Source: Promethearchaeota archaeon (GTDB lineage: Archaea > Asgardarchaeota > Lokiarchaeia > Sigyniarchaeales > SOKP01). Taken from it: a DNA stretch of 64,000 nucleotides. The stretch covers positions 1-64,000 of the forward strand of contig RDOA01000003.1 of assembly GCA_011364925.1 (NCBI GenBank). Reading direction: 5' to 3'. A program made the translations under genes and the position numbers. The notes beneath the pieces were generated by a model. It searched no databases. It saw nothing but the letters and a program-made list of their open reading frames with translations, and had not been told where the DNA came from. This document shows positions 49,988 through 59,438 of the stretch, one piece after another. Every line of letters starts with the position of its first letter. Positions within the stretch are counted from its first letter, which is position 1.

Positions 49988-50530
49988 TTAACTTCTAGTT
50001 CTTAAACCGATAATTCGACGAGTTAATGCATTAACAGCATCTTCGACCACCTTAATATCATCTGGACTGGCTTCTACATACAACCCGCCTTCCCTTTCGG
50101 CAAAAGCTCTTGCTTCTTCTCGATCAATGACTTCTCCTACATCTTCGAGGAGATCTGCTTTATTACCAATTAAAACAAACGGAATGTTTTCATTACTGAA
50201 CTCTCGAACTTCAGTGAGCCATTTCCTTGTTTCTAGATAATTCTGCTCCCGAGTTAGGTCGAAAACCAATAAGGCACCAGCCGCACCTTTATAAAAAGTT
50301 GATCTTATGAACTCAAACTTTTGTTGCCCTCCAATATCCCATATTGAAAGCGTTGCAACCTCTCCGGGTATAAACTCCACATCTTTGGTGAGGATGTCTA
50401 CTCCGACCGTTAACTTGTAATTCGCAGCAAATCGGTTTTTGATAATTCTTTGAATTACCCGATTATTAGCTAAATTCCTTCCAATCAGCAATATTTTCAA
50501 TTTAAAACTCGACATTATTTGCTTCGACAA
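49988..50530 (-). CDS. Rab/Ras-like small GTPase with degenerate P-loop
   Basis: WDIGGQQKF (G3), LIGNKADL (G4), TVGVD switch I, but G1 is GRNLANNR. Confidence 0.85.
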   Translation of the reverse strand: MSKQIMSSFKLKILLIGRNLANNRVIQRIIKNRFAANYKLTVGVDILTKDVEFIPGEVATLSIWDIGGQQKFEFIRSTFYKGAAGALLVFDLTREQNYLETRKWLTEVREFSNENIPFVLIGNKADLLEDVGEVIDREEARAFAEREGGLYVEASPDDIKVVEDAVNALTRRIIGLRTRS

Positions 50531-50644
50531 AACCCATGTTGTTATAAGAAAATCTAGACTTATAAATAGATTCCATATATGGATTATCAGTTTGAAATTT
50601 TTCCTTTAAATTATGATGAATATTTTGAGTTATAACTAAATTAG

Positions 50645-52351
50645 ATGATAATTAATTCGAGTTTAAAAAGAATGACACTAGCGTTAGTCAAAGTATCGTG
50701 TATTAACGATCGCCTAATCCCTTTAGGTTTGGCGTGTTTACAGGCGTATTTGAAGCAACAGACACAACCAGTTCGCGTTTTTAACTTCAGGACTTCGAAT
50801 TACACTTTGCCAAAAGTGATGTTCGATCCTCTCATTCAATTAGATTTAACAGATTTCATTATGAACCATCAAGACTTTCCAATAATGATTCCCCTCGTGG
50901 ACGATCTCCTTCGAAATCTTCGACCTAACTTTGAGGAAGGCGTATATCCTGAGATCGTGAAAGATTATTCTAAGAGGATGTTCGAAGCTCCGGAAACGAC
51001 CATAAAGCGTTTTGAAGCGATGATGAAGTATTGTAAGAGTACTGTTCTAGAAGAATTAAAAGAATATGATATAATTGCATTTTCGGTGAATTACCTTAAC
51101 ATTTTGGAAACAGTGATTTCTTCTTGCTTCTTAAAGCAACATAATCCAGACTGTATAATCGTTTGGGGCGGACCCTCCATCACTCAATCCTTTGAAGCGT
51201 ACAAGCTTTTTTTGAGGAGAAGAATATGTAATGGCCTTGTAATTGGAGAAGGAGAAAATCCGTTATTAGAAATTGCAAAAGGAACGGAGTTAACCAAAAT
51301 AAAGGGCGTAATGACCTTAGATCACCAACAAAATTATAGTTATTCACCTGGAATTCAACTTGATTTAGATACACTTCCTACTCCCGATTACACCGATATC
51401 CCATTAGATACCTATTATCAAATTGCTTCAACCTATAGATCGCGTGGGTGTACAAATAGGTGTCAATTTTGTGCCGAGTGGAAGCTCTTCGGTCCGCGTT
51501 TTAGAATTCGGTCAGTAGAAAAAGTAGTCCAAGATATAGAGATCATCGTGCGAACATTTAAACCGAGGTTCATGTTGTTTGGAGAGTCGTTAATCAACGA
51601 TAATCTCGAATATTTTGAGCAACTTTGCGATCAACTTATAGAAAAGCACTTAAATATCAAGTTTGGAACTCATTTTCGAGCCAACATTACTCCGAGCCTC
51701 GCTAGAAAGGCAAAATTAGCGGGATTTGAGGACGCGTGGGTGGGACTCGAAGCGTTCTCAGATTCGGAACTTAAAGAAATGAATAAAGGAACCAGCGTTA
51801 ACCATAACATGGAAACCATTGAAAACCTAACTCAGGCGGGTGTAAACGTGCTCGCGATGCTTGTTGTAGGTTATAGCGATTACGAGAACGAGATAGCCAA
51901 CTGTAACAATGTGATCCGAACGATAGAACACTTCTCTAAACAATATTACGTTGATCTGAAGGGAATTGAGCGTCCGCTTCCGATTCAATTTCGTCCAGCA
52001 CCAATGTATATCGTCCCTGGTTCATTTGATTACCAAGCGAAAAAAGGTACCGCGACATTTCCGTGGATATGTGCTTTTAAGAGTCAGAAGAACACACAAC
52101 AGATTACTGAATTAGAAAAAGAGTTAAGTGATATACCTTATTCGTTTGACCGTCCGATATCTAAGGACCAAATAGTAAGTTTTATGGCGCAAATTCAAGA
52201 CGCTGATAGAAATGCCGGTTTTATGATTGGTGGCGTTATGAAATATGCGATCGAATACACTATGGAAATGAGGAGAAAGAACCGTCAGAATCGAAAAACT
52301 GAAAGAATAGGAATATCAGCTCAGAGATTCGAAGCGAAAGTCAAACATTAA
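50645..52351 (+). CDS. B12-binding-domain radical SAM protein
   Basis: YRSRGCTNRCQFCAEWKLFGPRFRIRS CxxxCxxC cluster; N-terminal IVWGGPSITQSFEAY. Confidence 0.85.
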   Translation: MIINSSLKRMTLALVKVSCINDRLIPLGLACLQAYLKQQTQPVRVFNFRTSNYTLPKVMFDPLIQLDLTDFIMNHQDFPIMIPLVDDLLRNLRPNFEEGVYPEIVKDYSKRMFEAPETTIKRFEAMMKYCKSTVLEELKEYDIIAFSVNYLNILETVISSCFLKQHNPDCIIVWGGPSITQSFEAYKLFLRRRICNGLVIGEGENPLLEIAKGTELTKIKGVMTLDHQQNYSYSPGIQLDLDTLPTPDYTDIPLDTYYQIASTYRSRGCTNRCQFCAEWKLFGPRFRIRSVEKVVQDIEIIVRTFKPRFMLFGESLINDNLEYFEQLCDQLIEKHLNIKFGTHFRANITPSLARKAKLAGFEDAWVGLEAFSDSELKEMNKGTSVNHNMETIENLTQAGVNVLAMLVVGYSDYENEIANCNNVIRTIEHFSKQYYVDLKGIERPLPIQFRPAPMYIVPGSFDYQAKKGTATFPWICAFKSQKNTQQITELEKELSDIPYSFDRPISKDQIVSFMAQIQDADRNAGFMIGGVMKYAIEYTMEMRRKNRQNRKTERIGISAQRFEAKVKH

Positions 52352-52409
52352 TATTGTTTATTCTAAACACCGTACTAAAAATTTAAATAAGAAGCATTCA
52401 ATTTCAAAC

Positions 52410-52820
52410 TTGGTTACAAAAATGTCGAATCCAACAAAAGAAGATGCAGCATTATTACTTCAATTAATGTCGTATTTTGCTGCGAATGAAAAAAATAGTC
52501 TAGCCTCCGACTGGGTTTACGAAAAATTTAGCGAAAAGAGCTATGATGATTTCAAAACCAAGTATCCGCCTGGGAGTGAAGGATATAAAAACGTAATGCG
52601 AGTAGCTAGTAATGGGGAGCTTATCGGCATGCTCGTTAACAAAGATCTTCTCAGTGAAGATCTAGTCTTTGATTTAATGGGAGCTTTGCTTTGGGAAAAA
52701 TTAGGACCTATTGTTCATGGTATCCGAAAGGACGCAAATATGTCTAGACTTTTCGAAAATTATGAAGTTTGTGCCAAGAAATATCAAGCATGGGCAGATC
52801 AAAATCCTCCTAAAGTTTAG
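52410..52820 (+). CDS. DUF4760-like protein
   Basis: NGELIGMLVNKDLLSEDLVFDLMGALLWEKLGPIVHGIRKDANMSRLFENYE. Confidence 0.5.
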   Translation: MVTKMSNPTKEDAALLLQLMSYFAANEKNSLASDWVYEKFSEKSYDDFKTKYPPGSEGYKNVMRVASNGELIGMLVNKDLLSEDLVFDLMGALLWEKLGPIVHGIRKDANMSRLFENYEVCAKKYQAWADQNPPKV

Positions 52821-52998
52821 AAAATTAAAATTTTTTACAATTTTTTTTTTAATTGAAAACTATTCTAATTCAACTTAAATAAACGCTAAATTTTCTTTAT
52901 AAGATTGAAAATGTTTATTCTTTCGTTTAATGAATTAATTAAATTTATTAACTGCTATTTTTTTTCAATTATAAAAATGAAGTAGTTGATTTTGCTCT

Positions 52999-53259
52999 AT
53001 GGATCAAATTACTGGTATACTTTCAGCAGAAGTAGTTGGAAAAGGTACTAAATCTGAAGGCCCAAAGTATTTTCTACAACCGTTAGACGATTACGCTACT
53101 AAATGGTCTAAAATACTAGTGAGAAAGCAAGCTCATTTATGGGAAAACGATCGAGTCCTTCACCATTATGTAGGTAAAAAAGTGGTGATTTTAGGCAAGA
53201 TCACTGAAACTAAAAGCACTATAACAGTAGATTATGAGTTCGTGGAAGAAGTAGATTGA
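52999..53259 (+). CDS. Small OB-fold-like protein
   Basis: 86 aa, YVGKKVVILGKITETKSTITVDYEFVEEV beta-rich. Confidence 0.45.
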   Translation: MDQITGILSAEVVGKGTKSEGPKYFLQPLDDYATKWSKILVRKQAHLWENDRVLHHYVGKKVVILGKITETKSTITVDYEFVEEVD

Positions 53260-53264
53260 GGAAG

Positions 53265-53489
53265 TTATACTTTCATTTTTTCAGTTTTAAGGTACTTGCA
53301 GAAATAATCGTCTTTACGAGCATCGTTTTGTTTAGATTTTCGTTCCCGCAGCACTTCGTTTATCAATTCTACGCTACCTCTTTTTAAAAACATTCGAATA
53401 AATTTTAATTCGTTTACACTGATATTGAGCGTTTGTAAGAATTCGGGATGACGATACTGCCCCCAATCTAAATTACGAATCTTTCTCAT
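53265..53489 (-). CDS. Small basic protein
   Basis: MRKIRNLDWGQYRHPEFLQTLNISVNELKFIRMF...; start at ATG overlapping upstream ORF stop. Confidence 0.45.
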   Translation of the reverse strand: MRKIRNLDWGQYRHPEFLQTLNISVNELKFIRMFLKRGSVELINEVLRERKSKQNDARKDDYFCKYLKTEKMKV

Positions 53490-53804
53490 GGCGGTAACCT
53501 CTTTTTTATGTATGATCGCATCACAATGTCCCAATATTCAGGACTATAACATCCAGCATCGATTGTGTTCTCAAACGAGTGAAAGTCGCGTTTAAAATCA
53601 TCCCCCTTGATTGGTTCTCTTCCTAATTTAAACTTATAAATTTTAACGCACCATTGACTTGTTTATACTTTCTAAATACCCCTAAACTATTTAAAGGAAA
53701 ATTTGAAAATCGACTATTAGAACAATTTTGACAAAATTTTTTTTTAAATAAAAATAAATCTTTAATTCCTCAATATAATCAAATTTAGTTATCTGAAACC
53801 AATA

Positions 53805-54149
53805 ATGACATGCGAATTTTGCGGTATTTCGCTTAAAGGATCTAGAAAGAAAACTGTCGAGCACATTAACATATCGCAACCACATCAAACTCATCATTTC
53901 TGCTCGTTATCTTGTAAAGATAGATGGTGTTTACAGCTTCAGAGATACAAAGCTCGACTTATAGTTATTTGGTCAATAGGTTCTTATGCAGGAAGGTATT
54001 TTTTCGTGAAGAAACTAATGAAAGTTCGAAGTCCATCTTTGTTAAGCTTAGCAACGAATAGATCTTATTTTAAACCTAAGCTTCAAGAGATTGAATTATT
54101 ACAATTAGTAAATTTACATGATAGAAAGGTATTGAAGGTAAGGGACTGA
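53805..54149 (+). CDS. TRASH-like zinc-finger protein
   Basis: CEFCGISL...HHFCSLSCKDRWC. Confidence 0.55.
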   Translation: MTCEFCGISLKGSRKKTVEHINISQPHQTHHFCSLSCKDRWCLQLQRYKARLIVIWSIGSYAGRYFFVKKLMKVRSPSLLSLATNRSYFKPKLQEIELLQLVNLHDRKVLKVRD

Positions 54150-54165
54150 AAGTAAAGAGGATTTT

Positions 54166-54456
54166 TTACTTTCGCGGTTCAATATGCTCAAGAGAAGTAA
54201 GATGACTCATCGAATAATCGTGATATCCGTCATTAGCAGGCGATTTAATACCTTCTGCCCGGATGTAGTGCCCAACGCGTGGTAAAAAACCGTAGGTATT
54301 AATTTTGGAAGAATTCACCAGCACAGAATACATCTCCGTTCCTACTCGAACAGTTAACGACATGTATCCATAAGTATAGCTACGAGAAATTCTTCTTTCG
54401 CCACCCCTAACTTCTACTATTCTTCCTTCGATGGTACTTCTTCCTTTATGAGACAT
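54166..54456 (-). CDS. OB-fold nucleic-acid-binding-like protein
   Basis: STIEGRIVEVRGGERR...YMSLTVRVGTEMYSVLV...GHYIRAEGI. Confidence 0.5.
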   Translation of the reverse strand: MSHKGRSTIEGRIVEVRGGERRISRSYTYGYMSLTVRVGTEMYSVLVNSSKINTYGFLPRVGHYIRAEGIKSPANDGYHDYSMSHLTSLEHIEPRK

Positions 54457-54587
54457 TAATTAATTCACATCAATTTGAAAACTTAATAACAAACAAGAAA
54501 GAAATACTTTTGTTTCATAGTTTAATTGATCATTAGTAGGAACTCCTGAGCATTTCTTGCTTATAGACAGAAAGAAGAAACTGAAAT

Positions 54588-54608
54588 TGGATTTTCAATC
54601 AAAATCCA
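54588..54608 (-). terminator. Possible stem-loop TGGATTTT-CAATC-AAAATCCA downstream of TPR gene
   Basis: Perfect 8-bp stem, 5-nt loop. Confidence 0.3.
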
Positions 54609-54629
54609 GTGAAAATTTCAAGATCTTTC

Positions 54630-55034
54630 TTAAAAAAAAGGTCCAAACTTTTCGTAAACGCGAATGAGATTATCGCGGTAGAATTGAATCTTTTCATCAA
54701 GTGGATTTAATTCAACCGCAGTTTTCATTACTTCTTGTGCTTTCTGGAGATCTCCTTTGTCCATATAAGTTAATGTGAGTAACCCCCAAGCTTCTATCAT
54801 AGCGTTGTCTAATTCCGTAGCGGTTTCAAAACTACTAATGGCGATATCTAATTTTCCCATGCGGCGATTTACAATACCTAAATAGAGCCAAGCGTTTTCG
54901 TTTGTAGGATCCTTATCTAATAAGTCGTTTACAGCAGCTAACGCTTTATGGTTTTCCTTATCTGCTAAGAATTTATTGATCTGTTCAATGGCTTGCTTGT
55001 TTTTAATTTCGTCGAGTTCCAAGATATGCTTCAC
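54630..55034 (-). CDS. TPR-repeat protein
   Basis: NENAWLYLGIVNRRMGKLDIAISSFETATELDNAMIEAWGLLTLTYMDKGDLQKAQEVM. Confidence 0.8.
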   Translation of the reverse strand: MKHILELDEIKNKQAIEQINKFLADKENHKALAAVNDLLDKDPTNENAWLYLGIVNRRMGKLDIAISSFETATELDNAMIEAWGLLTLTYMDKGDLQKAQEVMKTAVELNPLDEKIQFYRDNLIRVYEKFGPFF

Positions 55035-55161
55035 AAATAATTTTTTCCTAATTATAACTTACCCACACTTATTTAAATAGATATAACATACCCTTTTAAA
55101 AAAAAAGAATACGATAGGTATATCACATAGTAAGAAAGATAAAAAGGAGATTAAATTTCCT

Positions 55162-55545
55162 TTAAAATAACGCAGGATGCTTTTTCTCAATGTTATTTAA
55201 GGTAGATACGAGATCGTAAAGGAGTTTTTCGTCTTGGCATTGATTAATTGACTCAGACAATTTATTTAGGAGCGCATTAGCAAGGTTTTTTTCGTATTCC
55301 GTAGGCCGATTTGTTGTTTGCTTAAAAATTTCATCGAACTCTGCTTCAAACCACCGTAACTGTTCCTGGAATTCCTCCTTTTGAAGGTTTTCACTATTGT
55401 AGTTTAGAAACATATGTCTCCTCAACTCACTTTTTTTATAAATTATTGAGCTAAAATAATAGTTATATAACTTATTTAAAAACTTAAGCAAGTCTGCGGG
55501 TTTTCTAATATTTCCTACGACAAACGGGAAAACGAATCGTATCAT
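55162..55545 (-). CDS. Uncharacterised helical protein
   Basis: 127-aa ORF. Confidence 0.45.
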   Translation of the reverse strand: MIRFVFPFVVGNIRKPADLLKFLNKLYNYYFSSIIYKKSELRRHMFLNYNSENLQKEEFQEQLRWFEAEFDEIFKQTTNRPTEYEKNLANALLNKLSESINQCQDEKLLYDLVSTLNNIEKKHPALF

Positions 55546-55687
55546 ATTACACTGAAATACGTCGGATCAGACAATTCCAATTATTTAACGATTAGAGCGC
55601 TTGTTCTTAAATTTAACGGGAATAATACTATGAAAGTATTTTTGTCGGGATTCTAAAAAAAAGGAAAAAAAGTAGGTATTGTCGAAA

Positions 55688-55873
55688 TCATATAACCAGT
55701 AAGACACCTATAATACTAATAGTTAAGATTAAAAAGAGATTACCGAAATTTACTGCGATTACGAAAACAACGAATTGGAGAATAAGGGTAAATTGAATAA
55801 CCACTCCTATCTCTTTCACGTAGCACCTATTGGCTAATAAAATCCTAACAACCATGTTGACAACAAATGACAA
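55688..55873 (-). CDS. Small membrane protein
   Basis: 61-aa hydrophobic ORF; weak support. Confidence 0.3.
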   Translation of the reverse strand: MSFVVNMVVRILLANRCYVKEIGVVIQFTLILQFVVFVIAVNFGNLFLILTISIIGVLLVI

Positions 55874-56013
55874 CCGTTATTAACTGTCAAGGAAAAAATT
55901 CTCTTTATTTGTAGCTTCTATCTCTATTACATTAGCTTTATTATATGCATGATTCCTATTGTGGTAAGATTTAAATAGAGAACTAACAAAAATGTATAAT
56001 AGAGGTCGTAATC

Positions 56014-56517
56014 ATGATCGAAAAAGAACCATTTTCTGAGAAGCAAGCTGACGAAAAACTCAGAAGCGAAATTAAGGAAGAAATAAAACGGGAAATGCGA
56101 GAAGAGCAAAGAGTAAAATCAGGGAAATCGAGAAAAACAGCGGGTGTAATTATAAGCGGCGTTGGTGCGATATTATATCTTATTTTTGGATTCTTTCTTT
56201 TAATATTAGGTTCAGGAATGGGAATTATGCGCAACATCGCTATTATGATGTTAATTGCAGGAGGAATTTCAATCACAGGAGTAATAGTAGCAATGTATAA
56301 AGTAAAAATAGGCGGTATAATCACTTTAATCTCAATACCGATCGCTATCGTTATTGGAATAATCTTACAGTTCACGGAACTTCATTACTATTATTATTAT
56401 TACTGGTTATATCTCCTTGAATATATGTTGGCGTATACACCGTATGCATATTTACACGTCATACCTGGTGGAATTATATGTTTAACTGCTAATGACATGG
56501 AAGAAATTAGCCGGTAA
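56014..56517 (+). CDS. Tandem paralog membrane protein, copy 1
   Basis: EKLRSEIKEEIKREMREEQRVKSGKSRKTAGVIISGVGAILYLIFGFF...HVIPGGIICLTANDME. Confidence 0.75.
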   Translation: MIEKEPFSEKQADEKLRSEIKEEIKREMREEQRVKSGKSRKTAGVIISGVGAILYLIFGFFLLILGSGMGIMRNIAIMMLIAGGISITGVIVAMYKVKIGGIITLISIPIAIVIGIILQFTELHYYYYYYWLYLLEYMLAYTPYAYLHVIPGGIICLTANDMEEISR

Positions 56518-56742
56518 AACGAACTACATATAATTTTTTTATTTTAATTTATTTTTTCCGATTTAGTAAAGTCGTGAGAAATTCTTAGCAGTATTATTTC
56601 CTACTAAGATTGTGAAAGTCAAAAAAATTCTCTTTATTTATAGCTTCTACCTCTATTTCATTAGCTTTATTATATCCATGATACCTATTATGTAAAGATT
56701 TAAATAGAGAACTAACAAAAATGTATAATAGAGGTCGTAATC

Positions 56743-57234
56743 ATGATCGAAAAAAAACCATTTTATGAAGAAGAAGCTGACGAAAAACTCAGAAGCGAAA
56801 TTAAAGAAGAAATAAAAAGGGAATTGAAAGAAGAAAAAAGAGTAAAATCAAGGAAATCGAGAAAAACAGCGGGAATAATTATAAGTGGTGTTGGTGCGAT
56901 ATTATATCTTGTTTTTGGATTCTTTTTTTTAATATTGGGCTCGTCATATGGATATATGCGCGATGCTGCTGTTTCTATGTTGATTGCGGGAGGAATTTCA
57001 ATTGCAGGTATAATAGTAGCATTATATAAAGTAAAAATAGGAGGCATAATCACTTTAATCTCAATTCCGATCGCTATCGTTATTGGAGTAATCTTAATGC
57101 TCATGGAACCTTATTCTTATTATTATTACTGGTTAAATTTCATCCAATACGTAATATTTCCTCTCCCTATTCCGCACTCGTTACACGTCATCCCTGGTGG
57201 AATTATATGTTTAACTGCTAAGGACATAGAATAA
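56743..57234 (+). CDS. Tandem paralog membrane protein, copy 2
   Basis: Near-identical N-terminus and core to copy 1; same upstream region. Confidence 0.75.
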   Translation: MIEKKPFYEEEADEKLRSEIKEEIKRELKEEKRVKSRKSRKTAGIIISGVGAILYLVFGFFFLILGSSYGYMRDAAVSMLIAGGISIAGIIVALYKVKIGGIITLISIPIAIVIGVILMLMEPYSYYYYWLNFIQYVIFPLPIPHSLHVIPGGIICLTAKDIE

Positions 57235-57476
57235 AATAGACATCAAAACGATCTAAATATCCTTTTTTTATTTTAATTTATTTTTTCCGATTTAATAAAG
57301 TCGTGAGAAATTCTTAGCAGTATTATATCCTAATAAGATCGTATAAGGCGAAAAATTTCTATTTATTTATAGTTTCTATCTCTATTTCGTTATCTTTATT
57401 TATTATAAGAGAGATTTTCGATGATGTAAACATTTAAATAACCTAACCACAAAGATGTATATCAGAGGTCGTAATC

Positions 57477-57971
57477 ATGAACGAAGGAGAGCCAATTTCT
57501 GAAAATCAAGTTAAAGAAAAACCCAGAAACGAAATCAAAGAAGAAATAAAACGGGAAATGCGAGATGGACAAAGAGAAAAAAAAGGGGAGTCAAGAAAAA
57601 CAGCGGGAATAATTATAAGTGGTGTTGGTGCGGTATTATATCTTGGTTTTGGATTTCTTTTTTTAACTTTGGATTTTGGATATAGTTATTTGCGCAGCTT
57701 CCCTCTTACATTAGTGGTTATTGGAGGAATTTCAATGACAGGAGTAATAGTAGCGCTGTCTAAAGTAAAAATAGGTGGTATAATTACTTTAATTTCGTTG
57801 CCGATTGCATTCGTTATTGGAATCGCCATGGAACCTTATTACTATACCTATTACTCGACGTATCCTCTTCTATATATGTTGATATATGGTACACCATTTG
57901 GGTATTTACATGTCATACCCGGTGGAATTATATGTTTGACTGCTAGCGATGTAGAATTAAGTACCCACTAA
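57477..57971 (+). CDS. Tandem paralog membrane protein, copy 3
   Basis: ENQVKEKPRNEIKEEIKREM...KTAGIIISGVGAVLYLGFGF...HVIPGGIICLTASDVE. Confidence 0.75.
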   Translation: MNEGEPISENQVKEKPRNEIKEEIKREMRDGQREKKGESRKTAGIIISGVGAVLYLGFGFLFLTLDFGYSYLRSFPLTLVVIGGISMTGVIVALSKVKIGGIITLISLPIAFVIGIAMEPYYYTYYSTYPLLYMLIYGTPFGYLHVIPGGIICLTASDVELSTH

Positions 57972-58204
57972 ACCAATCTTAATTTCCTTTTTTTACTTTA
58001 ATATACTTCCTTATTAAGTAAACTCGTGAGAAATTCTTAGCAGTAGTATTTCCACGATCTTAAAAGATCTTTATTTATAGTTTTTATTAAGAGTATCAAT
58101 TTTTTATGATAGATTCTTGTCTATCTGATGATCCAGCTTTGTATACTTTTATATAGAGGTTCGACAATAATGTATTATTATACAATAATAATCGGTTATC
58201 AAGG

Positions 58205-58624
58205 GTAATTCCAATTTCTGAAATTGAAAATCACGTTGAAGAAAAAGTTGAAGAAAAAAAAAAAAGAGAAGTTACTGAAGAATTAACCAAAAAAAAGAGC
58301 GGTGTGCCCATCAAAAAGGTAGCAGCTTTAATTCTAAGCGGTATTGGAGGCGGAATATATCTCTTCGTAGGCATCATGTTTCGAGTCGGATGGTGGAGTT
58401 CTGTTAGCCCAACACTCATAGCTGCCGGGATAATTTCACTGATAGGAACAGGAATAGGAGCAGTAAGAATAAAAATAGGTGGTGTGGTCATTTTGCTTTC
58501 AATTCCGCTTTCTATCCTTATTGGAATTTCTGGTGGGATTTATAGTATTCTTTTTGTATTAATTCCAGTCCCGTTCCCACATTCAATATTGGTTATGATT
58601 GGCGGTATTCTTTGCGAATTCTAA
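58205..58624 (+). CDS. Tandem paralog membrane protein, copy 4 (divergent; original start codon apparently lost)
   Basis: VIPISEIENHVEEKVEEKKKREVTEELTKKKSGVPIKKVAALILSGIGGGIYLFVG...; ORF track begins at internal GTG 58304. Confidence 0.5.
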   Translation, partial: VIPISEIENHVEEKVEEKKKREVTEELTKKKSGVPIKKVAALILSGIGGGIYLFVGIMFRVGWWSSVSPTLIAAGIISLIGTGIGAVRIKIGGVVILLSIPLSILIGISGGIYSILFVLIPVPFPHSILVMIGGILCEF

Positions 58625-58834
58625 AATTAAACAAGTAAAACCGATTATATCATAAATAATTTTTTTTTTTAATCCAATATAACTCCCATTAATTCTTATT
58701 ACAATATGATCGTGAAAGCAGACTTTTACGAAGAAAATCTAATCGCTTATTCTTTTAAGTTTTTTAAAAGAGGGAAGTTTTTATAATCTTCAAGACTCTC
58801 AATCCTTTTAATTTTTGATTTTCATTTTATAAAT

Positions 58835-59314
58835 GTGGACAAAAGGATAAAAGATTCAGCAAATTCATCTACAAAGCATAGTATAGTAGATTATAAAGAA
58901 TGTTAAAAATGTAGAGTATTATATCCAAGCACTTCAGAACATTTCTATAAGAATAAAAATCGTAAAATGGGACTAGATGCATGGTGTAAAAAATGTAAGA
59001 AGGATTATGATCATAAACGACATAAAGTCTATAGATACGGTATAAGTTTACAAAAAGTAAATGAATAAATTGCTGCGCAAGAGAAGAAATGTGCGATATG
59101 TGGACGACTATTTGATGATATTTTTAACACATACAAGGATAAGAATACGATACGCTCTCCGAGAGTTGATCACGACCATAAATCGGGAAAAATTAGAGGA
59201 ATTTTATGCAACCGATGCAATATCCTCTTGGGGTTAGTAAAAGATAGTATATCAATATTATGTAGAGCAATAAATTACCTCAATGAAGAAAGAAAGGAGA
59301 TTAAAAAAAAGTAA
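58835..59314 (+). pseudogene. Recombination endonuclease VII-like gene interrupted by two in-frame TAA codons
   Basis: Single frame reads ...YKEC*KCRVLYPSTSEHFYKNKNRKMGLDAWCKKCKKDYDHKRHKVYRYGISLQKVNE*IAAQEKKCAICGRLFDD...VDHDHKSGKIRGILCNRCNILLGLVKDSISILCRAINYL; TAA at 58904 and 59066. Confidence 0.8.
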
Positions 59315-59438
59315 ATTAGATCCTTGTAAACATTTATTAAATTTTAACATAGAAATAGAATTAATATATACAAGCTATGCATAAGTACATATTAAATACC
59401 AATTGTTTGAAATTACAACAAAAGAAAGGTAATTTGTA

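Larger units (their letters stand above)
56571..58048 (+). repeat. Conserved intergenic motif TCGTGAGAAATTCTTAGCAGTA in three tandem units (56571-56596, 57300-57325, 58023-58048)
   Basis: Core identical in all three copies, unit spacing 729 and 723 bp; outside the ORFs. Confidence 0.75.

Noticed and set aside
55983-57104. Long antisense ORFs (130, 113 and 86 aa) opposite the tandem paralogs
   Set aside because: They mirror codon bias of the sense genes; Ile/Pro-rich translation lacks domain character and the sense frames are conserved as proteins.
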